A stretch of 64,000 bases of DNA. Source: JALZBL01 sp040004775 (GTDB lineage Bacteria; Actinomycetota; Actinomycetes; Mycobacteriales; Jatrophihabitantaceae). Each line of letters opens with the position of its first letter. Within the stretch, counting starts at the first letter, position 1. The notes under the pieces were generated by a model. That model saw nothing but the letters and a program-made list of their open reading frames with translations. It was not told the DNA's origin and did not search any database. Positions 8,769 through 15,575 of the stretch are shown here, piece after piece. The stretch spans positions 1-64,000 of the forward strand of contig JBDUAD010000001.1 in the NCBI GenBank assembly GCA_040004775.1, given 5' to 3'. The translations under genes and the position numbers were made by a program.

Positions 8769-8815
8769 CACTCGTAATGAGAAGGTCCGGGGTTCGATTC
8801 CCCAAGGCGGCTCCA
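8769..8815 (+). other. tRNA-Thr(CGU) 3'-half: element attachment scar
   Basis: The sequence reads as the 3' part of an actinobacterial tRNA-Thr: anticodon loop CTCGTAA (anticodon CGT at 8773-8775), 3' anticodon strand TGAGA, variable loop, T arm CGGGG-TTCGATT-CCCC, acceptor strand AGGCGGC, then T and an encoded CCA (8813-8815). The 5' half is missing. No D arm or GCCGCCT acceptor strand lies upstream, and the 5' anticodon strand pairs poorly (TTCCA). A 3'-terminal block of 45-50 bp is the usual core of tRNA-targeted tyrosine-recombinase attachment sites. The scar would be the distal attachment site, with the island to its left and core chromosome to its right. The remaining 8558-8768 shows no gene. 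Confidence 0.8.
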
Positions 8816-8845
8816 GGCCGGTTCTCCTCAATCTGCTCGGCCTCC

Positions 8846-9691
8846 TCAGGACGGACGGGCGTCGGCCACCGTCTCGGCGCGGGCTTCGTAAGCATGGCGG
8901 GAGCCACAAACCGAGGCTAGCGAGCAGGTGGTCTTGCGCCCGTCCGCGGTCAGCTTCACCACCACGGACTCACTGGGCACCGAGTGGGCGACGACCGTGC
9001 CCGCGCCGCAGGCCGTCTCCACCGACTCGCCGACCTCCGGAGCGTTGGCCGCGAAGTCCTGGTACAGCGGGTGCTCGTACTTCAGGCAGCACATCAGCCG
9101 CCCGCACGCGCCGGAGATGCGCAGCGGATTGAGCGGCAGGTCCTGGTCCTTGGCCATCCGCACCGACACCGGCTCGAAGTCGACCAGGAAGGTCGAGCAG
9201 CACAGCTCGCGCCCGCACGACCCGACCCCGCCGGTCAACTTCGCCTCGTCGCGGGCCGAGAGCTGGCGCAGCTCCACCCGGCCCCGCACCGTCGCGCCGA
9301 GGTCGCGGATGAGGGCGCGGAAGTCGACGCGGTGCGGTGCGGTGAAGAAGAACGTCGTCCGGTTGTCCTCCGGAGAATGGTCGATGCCGACGATCTTCAT
9401 CGGTAGCTCGTGCTCGCGGACCAGGCGGCGAGCGGCGACCCGCGCGGTGGCACGGACCTTGCGCGCGGTGGCCGCTGCCTGCATATCGCCGGCCGTCGCT
9501 GTGCCGAGGAGAACCGGCAGCCCGCCGACGTCGTCGGACACCCACTGCGGCGCCCACATCACCTGGCCGACGACCGGGCCGTCCTCGGTCGGGTACAGCA
9601 CATGGTCGCCCACCGCCGGGGCCAGGGGCCCGGGGTCGGCGTAGAACAGACGCCCGTGCTGGGTGAACACCACCGCGCACACGAACCCCAT
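8846..9691 (-). CDS. PSP1-domain protein (RicT/YaaT family)
   Basis: 281 residues from the ATG at 9691; a TTG two codons earlier at 9697 is an alternative. It contains the PSP1 domain with the cysteine-rich signature GSCGRELCCSTFLVDFEPVS and SGACGRLMCCLKYEHPLY. In RicT of Bacillus these cysteines bind Fe-S clusters within a complex that affects RNase Y and development. In actinobacteria the role is unknown. Only 9 bp separate it from holB, so it is the tail of the tmk-holB operon. This is also the first chromosomal gene right of the island. The MKIVGIDHSPEDNRTTFFFTAPHRVDF segment is a second family hallmark. Confidence 0.88.
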   Translation of the reverse strand: MGFVCAVVFTQHGRLFYADPGPLAPAVGDHVLYPTEDGPVVGQVMWAPQWVSDDVGGLPVLLGTATAGDMQAAATARKVRATARVAARRLVREHELPMKIVGIDHSPEDNRTTFFFTAPHRVDFRALIRDLGATVRGRVELRQLSARDEAKLTGGVGSCGRELCCSTFLVDFEPVSVRMAKDQDLPLNPLRISGACGRLMCCLKYEHPLYQDFAANAPEVGESVETACGAGTVVAHSVPSESVVVKLTADGRKTTCSLASVCGSRHAYEARAETVADARPS

Positions 9692-9700
9692 GGGCAAAGA

Positions 9701-10948
9701 TTAAGGCAGGCGCAGGGCCATGGTCATCGCCTCCACGGCGATGCGCGGCTTGACGTTGAGGTCGATCGCCTCCCGACAGGCCAGGACCGCGTCGAGCCGG
9801 CCCAGCACCTCGGTGGGCGTCAGCGCGGCGGCCACCGTGGCCACATCGCGGCGAGCGTCCGGGTGCGCCACCGGAACGCTCGACCCGGTCTGGACCAGCA
9901 GGGCGTCACGATAGAACGCGGCCAGATCCACGAGCGCCCGATCGAGGGCGTCGCGGCGGGCGCGAGTGGCTCGCGAGCGTTGCCGCCGTTCGAGTTCCTT
10001 CACCGCTCCGGCGCTGCCACGCGCCACCGCGGCCGCGCCCTTGCCGGTGCCCCCCGCGCCCAAAGCGACCTTCAGCGCTTCCGTCTCCTCGCTGTCGCGC
10101 ACGTCGGACTGAGCACTCGCCTCCAGATCGGCGGTGCTCAGCAGATGGTCGGCGGCGCCGAAGCAGGCGCCGACGCTGCGCAGCGAGGCGGGGATGGCCA
10201 GTACCGCCGACCGCCGGGCGCGGGCCTGCGGATCGCGGGCGAGGCGCCGGGCCCGTCCCACGTGACCCTGCGCAGCCTGGGCCCACAACGCCGCCGACTC
10301 CCCCGGTTCTCCCTCGGCTTCGAGGACAGCGGCGATGGCCACAGCCGGCGGGGTCCGCAACGAGACCGACCGGCAGCGCGAACGAATGGTCACCGAGACG
10401 TCGTCCGGGTGGTCGGACGGCGCGCACAGCAGGAAGACGGTACGCGGAGGTGGCTCCTCCACCGCCTTGAGCAAGGCATTCGACGCGTCCTCGGTAAGGC
10501 GGTCGGCGTCCTCGATTAACATCACCTGCCAGCGCCCGAGCGCCGGCCGACGGGCCGCCCGGGCCACCACCGCGCGCATCTCGCCCACGCCGATTGACAG
10601 GCCCTCCGGGGTGATCAGCTGCACGTCCGGATGGGTTCCGGCCAACGTGGTGTGACAGCCCGGGCAATGGCCGCATCCTGGGCCGTCCGGTGCGGCCTGC
10701 GTGCACTGAAGAGCCGCAGCGAGTGCGCGGGCGGCGACCGAGCGTCCCGACCCCGGTGGACCGGTGAACAGCCAGGCGTGGGTCATGGCCGACGAACCGA
10801 CCGTCGATGAATGCGTGCCGCCCCCTTCCGGCGGCGCGTCGGCCTCCGTCGGCGAGTGCCCCGCGACGACGACCCGGCCGGCCTCGGCGGCGGCCCGCAG
10901 CACCGCGACGGTGTCGGCCTGGCCGATGAGGGAGCCCCAGACGCTCAC
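9701..10948 (-). CDS. holB: DNA polymerase III subunit delta'
   Basis: 415-residue AAA+ clamp-loader subunit. It shows the P-loop-like FTGPPGSGRS, the zinc module CGHCPGCH, the DEAD-like segment MLIEDADRLTEDASNALLKAVEEPP, and sensor 1/arginine region around TIRSRC. The delta' subunit works with tau and delta to load the beta clamp during replication. An insertion of about 25 residues (HSPTEADAPPEGGGTHSSTVGSSAM) lies between the N-terminal helix and the P-loop. The C-terminal collar domain is about 200 residues. The start ATG overlaps the stop of the upstream thymidylate kinase fusion as ATGA, so the two are translationally coupled. Confidence 0.93.
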   Translation of the reverse strand: MSVWGSLIGQADTVAVLRAAAEAGRVVVAGHSPTEADAPPEGGGTHSSTVGSSAMTHAWLFTGPPGSGRSVAARALAAALQCTQAAPDGPGCGHCPGCHTTLAGTHPDVQLITPEGLSIGVGEMRAVVARAARRPALGRWQVMLIEDADRLTEDASNALLKAVEEPPPRTVFLLCAPSDHPDDVSVTIRSRCRSVSLRTPPAVAIAAVLEAEGEPGESAALWAQAAQGHVGRARRLARDPQARARRSAVLAIPASLRSVGACFGAADHLLSTADLEASAQSDVRDSEETEALKVALGAGGTGKGAAAVARGSAGAVKELERRQRSRATRARRDALDRALVDLAAFYRDALLVQTGSSVPVAHPDARRDVATVAAALTPTEVLGRLDAVLACREAIDLNVKPRIAVEAMTMALRLP

Positions 10949-13143
10949 CGCTCGGCGCCCGCGCGGCTCACCGGTTCGTCCACCGGACCCCCGGACGACG
11001 CCACCGCCGCGCCCGGGGCGACGCGCCGCCCGGCCAGGATCAGATCCACGGCGGTGCGGATCTGAGCGGCCAGGAGGTCGGGCGACAAGGTGGCGTCGAG
11101 GACGGCGTAGCGATCGGGCTCAGCCTCGGCGTAGCTACGAAACGCTCGGCGCACCCGCTCGTGGAAGCCGTCGGTCTCCAACTCCAGCCGGTCGGCCACG
11201 CCCCGACCGGAGGCGCGGGCCAGGCCGACCTCGACCGGCACGTCGAGCACCACGGTCAGATCCGGTACGAGCGGCCCGATCGCCCACCGGGACAGGCGGC
11301 GGATCTCCTCCGGTGACAGCGCGCGCCCGGCCCCCTGATAGGCCAAGGAGGAGTCGACGAACCGATCGGTGAGCACGATTTCCCCGCGGTCGAGTGCCGG
11401 ACGGATCACCCTGGCCACGTGGTGGGCCCGGTCGGCAGCGAACAACAGCGCCTCGGCCCGCTCGTCGAGGGTCTCGTCGCCCTCGAGCAGGATCTGGCGG
11501 ATGTGACGCCCGGCCTCGGTGGCCCCGGGTTCGAACGTCACGGTGACGGTAGCGCCCTCGGCCCGCAACGCCTCGGCCAGTAGAGCGATCTGTGTCGACT
11601 TGCCGGCCCCCTCGCCCCCCTCGAAGGCGATCAGCACGCCCCCGGTGGCCAACCGCCGTCGTCGGGCCGGGTCCCGGCGCAGGGCGGTGCTGACGTCGCT
11701 CCACACCGATACCTCGCCCCGGTCGTCCATCAGGCGGTAGGCGAAGACGCCGGCGGCGATGGCCAGGAGGCCGCCGAGGGCCAGCACGATGCGCGTGCCG
11801 TCGACGGTGATGTCACCACCGAACACCTGCGGCTTGTGTTGACCGACCGCGCCGACGATGAACGGCACCGCCGACAGACTCAGGATGAGCACGATGCGCA
11901 CCAGCGACTGAATGAAGGCGAACACCCGCCCCCGCATGTCGTCGCCGACCTCCGTACCCAGCAAGGTGATGCCGGACAGGAAGGCCACACCGCCACCGAA
12001 GCCCACGCCGACGACCACGACCATCGCCAACGCGACCTGGGGCGCTACCGAGGTCAGGACCAGGCAGACGCCGGCCAGGACGATGGCCAGGCCGAACACC
12101 CGCCGGCGCGACATCTCCCGGGCCACCTGCGGAGCCAGGGCCATGCCCAACCCCAGCCCGACGAACACTGCGCCGAAGAGGACGCCGTACGCCGCGTTGC
12201 CGCCGCCCAGGCTGATGACGTACGTCCGCCCCGCGCCGATCACCCCGCCACCGGCGGCAAACGCGCCCATGATCCCGACGATGATCCCGCGCAGCAGCTT
12301 CGACGTGCGCAGGAAATGTGCGCCCTCGCGGACCATCGACCACACGCTGGGCGCCTCGGCGGCCGGGCCGACGGGATGGGTGCCGCTGATCTCGCGCACG
12401 GTCCACACGACCGCGCCGGCGATGAGGAAGGTCGCAGCGTCGAAGTACAGAGCCAGGCCGACCTGGGAGACGTGGAACCACGTCTGCCGCGTGCCGATCC
12501 AGACCGCCAGCGTGGAGAACAGCGCGGCTGCGGCCACCGGCGTCAGGCCGTAGGTGGTGACCAGGCCGAGCTGGTTGGCCGCCTCCACCTGGTTGCGCCG
12601 CACCAGGTTGGGCACCGAGGCGTCCTTGGCCGGGTTCCAGAACAGGCTGACGCACTCGACCAGGAAGCTGGCCACGTACAGCGTCGTCAGCTTCTGGGCG
12701 TTGGTGATGTCCAGGCTGATGGAGATCGGAATGGCCAGGAAGAGTACGAAGCGCAGCAGGTCGGAGACGACCATGGTGTGACGCCGGTCGAACCGGTCGG
12801 CGAACGCGCCGGCCACCGGACCGAGCACGATGCTGGGCAGCAGCCGCACAACCAGCACGAGGCCCAGGGCGTAGTTCTGGCCCTGGTAGGAGGTGGCCAG
12901 GCTGGCGGCCAGGGCGGTGGTGGCCAGCAGGCCCAGCCAGTCGCCGAGGCTCGACAGCGCGGTCGCGTACCAGATGCGGCGGAAGCTGCCGGTACGCAGT
13001 ACCCCACGCAAGGCCGCCACCGAGCTGCCGCTGACCGCCAACGGATCATCGGCCCGCACGCCGAGCCCGCCGGGCGTGGCCGGCGGCTGAGGCGCTGCAG
13101 CGGTGATGCGAACTCCCTCGGCGACGGTCCAGAAGCGTTCCAT
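10945..13143 (-). CDS. tmk: MFS transporter-thymidylate kinase fusion
   Basis: About 732 residues from the ATG at 13143. Residues of roughly 60-490 form a twelve-helix major facilitator module with the loop signature GAFADRFDRR. The remainder (from GVLIAFEGGEGAGKSTQIALL) is a complete dTMP kinase with P-loop GGEGAGKST, the DR motif TDRFVDSSLAYQGAG and the lid region. dTMP kinase makes dTDP from dTMP for DNA synthesis. This bifunctional architecture is known in several actinobacterial lineages. The transporter substrate is unknown. An upstream extension to 13254 is possible but has no transport-like sequence. The gene leads an operon with holB and the PSP1 gene. Confidence 0.9.
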   Translation of the reverse strand: MERFWTVAEGVRITAAAPQPPATPGGLGVRADDPLAVSGSSVAALRGVLRTGSFRRIWYATALSSLGDWLGLLATTALAASLATSYQGQNYALGLVLVVRLLPSIVLGPVAGAFADRFDRRHTMVVSDLLRFVLFLAIPISISLDITNAQKLTTLYVASFLVECVSLFWNPAKDASVPNLVRRNQVEAANQLGLVTTYGLTPVAAAALFSTLAVWIGTRQTWFHVSQVGLALYFDAATFLIAGAVVWTVREISGTHPVGPAAEAPSVWSMVREGAHFLRTSKLLRGIIVGIMGAFAAGGGVIGAGRTYVISLGGGNAAYGVLFGAVFVGLGLGMALAPQVAREMSRRRVFGLAIVLAGVCLVLTSVAPQVALAMVVVVGVGFGGGVAFLSGITLLGTEVGDDMRGRVFAFIQSLVRIVLILSLSAVPFIVGAVGQHKPQVFGGDITVDGTRIVLALGGLLAIAAGVFAYRLMDDRGEVSVWSDVSTALRRDPARRRRLATGGVLIAFEGGEGAGKSTQIALLAEALRAEGATVTVTFEPGATEAGRHIRQILLEGDETLDERAEALLFAADRAHHVARVIRPALDRGEIVLTDRFVDSSLAYQGAGRALSPEEIRRLSRWAIGPLVPDLTVVLDVPVEVGLARASGRGVADRLELETDGFHERVRRAFRSYAEAEPDRYAVLDATLSPDLLAAQIRTAVDLILAGRRVAPGAAVASSGGPVDEPVSRAGAER

Positions 13144-13207
13144 CAGGGTATCGGCGCAACCGACGACCGGGCCGATCCTTCTCAGCCGGCGCTTGGGTGC
13201 TCCGGGG

Positions 13208-13735
13208 CTAGCGCGGGCGCGACACGGTGCCGTCGAGCACCCGCTGCAGACCATCGGCGAGGATCCGGCGTTGGTCGTCGTCCAAGCCGGTGAGCAGGCC
13301 GGCCTCGACCTGCAGCAGGGCGGTGAGGGCCGAGTCGACCCGGGCTCGCCCGGCCGCGGTCAGCTGGACCCGGATCACCCGGCCGTCCTGCGGATCCGGA
13401 CGCCGCTGGACCAGCCCGCGCTCGACCAGCACGTCGAGGCGATTGGTCATCGTGCCCGAGGTGACGTGCGTCTGGCCGATCAGCTGGCCCGGGGTGAGCT
13501 CGTAGGGCTCCCCCGCCCGGCGCAGCGCGGCCAGCACGTCGAACTCGTAGGGGCGCAGGAGGTGCTCGGCGAAGATCCGCTTGCGTCGCGCGGCGAGCAG
13601 CTCGGCCAGGCGGGTAACCCGGCTCAGGATCAGCAGCGGCGCGGAGTCGAGATCGGGACGCTCCCGCCGCCAGGCCGCGACGATCCCGTCCACGTCGTCC
13701 GGCACACCGGCGATGTTACGGGAGTCTCTTGACAT
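13208..13735 (-). CDS. MarR-family regulator, TamR-like
   Basis: 175-residue MarR-type winged-helix repressor. The recognition region is TPGQLIGQTHVTSGTMTNRLDVLVERGLVQRRPDPQDGRV, with the wing DPQDGR. The ATG at 13735 is preferred over the TTG one codon upstream. It is divergent from the trans-aconitate methyltransferase gene. The 60-bp gap holds two dyads, one overlapping this gene's own start codon. Streptomyces TamR has the same arrangement: it represses tam and responds to aconitate-type ligands through oxidative or citrate stress. By synteny this protein likely controls itself and tam. The ligand is inferred, not seen. Confidence 0.85.
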   Translation of the reverse strand: MSRDSRNIAGVPDDVDGIVAAWRRERPDLDSAPLLILSRVTRLAELLAARRKRIFAEHLLRPYEFDVLAALRRAGEPYELTPGQLIGQTHVTSGTMTNRLDVLVERGLVQRRPDPQDGRVIRVQLTAAGRARVDSALTALLQVEAGLLTGLDDDQRRILADGLQRVLDGTVSRPR

Positions 13736-13761
13736 CAAACGATATTGTCTCGACGTCGAGA
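13727..13761. promoter_or_regulatory. Two candidate TamR-type operators
   Basis: TCTCGACGTCGAGA at 13748-13761 is a perfect 14-bp palindrome. TCTTGACATCAAAC at 13727-13740 is an imperfect copy with TTGA/TCAA half-sites covering the marR start codon. Spacing between centres is about two helical turns. Placement between divergent marR and tam suggests autoregulation plus tam control. Confidence 0.7.
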
Positions 13762-13794
13762 TACTCGCTGCGGACTGCGAGGCGAAGGGCCGCC

Positions 13795-14577
13795 ATGTTC
13801 CGCTGGGAACCGAACCAGTACCTGCGCTTCAGCGCCGAGCGCGGCCGGCCGTTCGTCGATCTGCTGGCCCGCATCGGCGCCGAGGATCCCCGTCGGGTGC
13901 TCGATCTGGGCTGCGGAGACGGCGGATTCACCGCGTTCCTCGCCCGACGCTGGCCCGGGGCCGAGGTGTCGGGCATCGACTCGTCGCCGGACATGATCGA
14001 GCGTGCGGCCGAACACGCGGGGCCGTCAGTGCGGTTTGAGCTTGCCGACGTAACCGACGTCGCGCCGGACGCTGAGTACGACGTGGTGTTGTCCAACGCG
14101 CTGCTGCAGTGGGTCCCCGACCATCTGACTCTGCTGCAGGCTTGGACGCGGGCTCTGCGCCCCGGCGCCTGGCTGGCCTGGCAGGTACCCGGCAACTTTG
14201 CCGCGCCGTCCCACGCGATCATGCGCGAGCTGGCCGGGACCCCGCGCTGGCGCGACCGGCTCGACGGGGTGCTGCGCCACCACGACACCGTCCGCGCGCC
14301 GGCCGAGTACGCCGACGCAATGCTGGCCGCGGGATGGACGGTGGATGCATGGGAGACGACGTACTCCCACCTGCTGCCCGGCGACGACCCGGTGCTCGAG
14401 TGGGTCCGCGGAACGGGGCTGCGTCCGGTGCTGGCTGCGCTCGGCGACGATGCTTCGGGGTTCGAGGTGCAGTACGCGGCGGCGTTGCGCGAGGCATACC
14501 CGCGCGGCGAGCACGGCACCTTCTTCGACTTCCGCCGGGTGTTCTGCGTGGCCCATCGGGCCGATGGCGGCCCGTGA
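13795..14577 (+). CDS. tam: Trans-aconitate 2-methyltransferase
   Basis: 260-residue class I SAM-dependent methyltransferase. The N-terminus WEPNQYLRFSAERGRPFVDLL matches the Tam family pattern. Motif I is VLDLGCGDGG, followed by the acidic motif II SGIDSSPDMIERA and the LSNALLQWVPDH segment. Tam methylates trans-aconitate, the spontaneous isomer that inhibits aconitase in the TCA cycle. The ATG at 13795 has GAAGGG just upstream; longer frames reading back over the operator are not needed. Its stop overlaps the GTG of a VOC gene (GTGA), so the two are coupled. Regulation is likely by the divergent MarR protein. Confidence 0.88.
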   Translation: MFRWEPNQYLRFSAERGRPFVDLLARIGAEDPRRVLDLGCGDGGFTAFLARRWPGAEVSGIDSSPDMIERAAEHAGPSVRFELADVTDVAPDAEYDVVLSNALLQWVPDHLTLLQAWTRALRPGAWLAWQVPGNFAAPSHAIMRELAGTPRWRDRLDGVLRHHDTVRAPAEYADAMLAAGWTVDAWETTYSHLLPGDDPVLEWVRGTGLRPVLAALGDDASGFEVQYAAALREAYPRGEHGTFFDFRRVFCVAHRADGGP

Positions 14578-14963
14578 TCACCGGACTGGACCACGTGCAG
14601 ATCGCCGTTCCGGCCGGGGCGGAGGACGTCCTTCGGCGGTTCTACGGCGTACTGCTCGGAATGACCGAGGTGCCCAAGCCGCCGGAGCTGGCCGCGCGAG
14701 GCGGGGCCTGGTTCACGAGTGGCTCAGCCGTACTGCACCTGGGCGTCGAGGAGCCGTTCCGGCCGTCGACCAAAGCCCATCCCGCCTTCACCGTCGACGA
14801 TCTCGACGCGGTGGGGGGACGACTCCTTGCGGCCGGGTACGAGGTCGTAGCGGCGGACGGGCAGGTGCCCGGCGTGCGGAGGTTCCAAACCTTCGACCCG
14901 TGCGGTGACCGCCTGGAGTTCCAACAAGCACACGGGCTTCCTGCGGCTCGCGTCAGCGGTTGA
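14574..14963 (+). CDS. VOC-family (glyoxalase/bleomycin-resistance-like) protein
   Basis: 129 residues from a GTG that overlaps the tam stop codon. It has a single vicinal-oxygen-chelate domain: ITGLDHVQIAVPAGAEDVLRRFYGVLLGM at the N-terminus, with the family's first metal-ligand-type His, and VRRFQTFDPCGDRLEFQQ near the C-terminus, with the Glu position. Such single-domain proteins dimerise. Substrates vary and cannot be told from sequence. Translational coupling to tam suggests a linked stress or metabolite-repair role; this is only inference. Confidence 0.82.
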   Translation: MITGLDHVQIAVPAGAEDVLRRFYGVLLGMTEVPKPPELAARGGAWFTSGSAVLHLGVEEPFRPSTKAHPAFTVDDLDAVGGRLLAAGYEVVAADGQVPGVRRFQTFDPCGDRLEFQQAHGLPAARVSG

Positions 14964-14985
14964 GCGCGGCGGCAGCCGGCGGGGG

Positions 14986-15144
14986 TCAGGAAGAGGTGGA
15001 CGGACCGAGGATTGACGGCCCGGCTGGAGCGGCGGCGGCGATGCGGGCGATGATCGGTTCGACCTTGTCCGCCCCGCCGGCCAGTTTGATGAGCAGCTGC
15101 GCGGCCTGCACCTGCGACCGCTTGACCCGCACGATCGTCGTCAT
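14986..15144 (-). CDS. Small conserved-type protein, 52 residues
   Basis: A short minus-strand gene beginning MTTIVRVKRSQVQAAQLLIKL and ending GPSTSS. The start is excellent: AAGGAGG sits 5-6 bp upstream (15150-15156), and the ATG overlaps the stop of the preceding gene as ATGA. Sequence is a basic beta-type start followed by an amphipathic helix and an Ala/Pro tail. Codon third positions are GC-rich. No function is known to me. It is the last gene of the topA operon as read here, directly after the membrane-anchored protein. Its size makes automatic annotation likely to miss it. Confidence 0.7.
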   Translation of the reverse strand: MTTIVRVKRSQVQAAQLLIKLAGGADKVEPIIARIAAAAPAGPSILGPSTSS

Positions 15145-15575
15145 CGGTCCTCCTTCTTCGGCGCGTCCTCGTCACCATCGTCCTGCACGAACTCGACGTC
15201 GTCCACCTCCGGCCGCAGACCGGGTCCGGCCTCGGCCGGCTGAGGTGGCAACAAGGGCGGCAATTGGGGCGGCACGGGGCCCAACGGGGCGAGCGCCGAC
15301 TCGCGCAGGAGCCGCGTGGCTATGCGCCGGTCGTCGTCCTGGGCCAGGTCACTGTCGAGCAGGGCGTCGAGCAACGCCTGGCCGACCAGAACCCGACGCT
15401 CGTCGGCGTCGGTCATCAACTCGATGGCCGTGGTGAAGCGGCGTCCCCACTCGTCGCGCTCACTCTGCGTGACCGCCAGTTGATCGGGTCGGCTGCCGCG
15501 CCGCGCACCGAGATAGGCCAGTCCGGCACCCAGCAGGGACGCGACGGCCGCTACCCACGCCGCCCAGGTGCTCAG
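15141..15575 (-). CDS. Membrane-anchored protein with probable CTG start
   Basis: The coding frame continues well upstream of the first conventional start (TTG at 15419). It encodes a transmembrane helix STWAAWVAAVASLLGAGLAYLGARRG, then a charged region (DQLAVTQSERDEWGRRFTTAIELM). It then joins the acidic, Pro-rich domain DADERRVLVGQALLDALLDSD…PKKEDR. The only sensible start giving the helix is CTG at 15573-15575, which overlaps the topA stop as CTGA, mirroring the ATGA couplings elsewhere. Total about 144 residues. The tail (PVPPQLPPLLPPQPAEAG) is disordered. Function unknown. It is placed between topA and a 52-residue gene. Confidence 0.65.
   Translation of the reverse strand: MSTWAAWVAAVASLLGAGLAYLGARRGSRPDQLAVTQSERDEWGRRFTTAIELMTDADERRVLVGQALLDALLDSDLAQDDDRRIATRLLRESALAPLGPVPPQLPPLLPPQPAEAGPGLRPEVDDVEFVQDDGDEDAPKKEDR

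Noticed and set aside
8738..8920. 60-codon frame with RRSGVRFPKAAP
   Set aside because: This peptide is the usual false translation of a tRNA 3' end and supports the tRNA fragment instead.
11836..13293. 485-codon open frame on the plus strand
   Set aside because: Antisense shadow of the MFS-thymidylate kinase gene; His/Gln/Asp-rich, no domain, no start signal.
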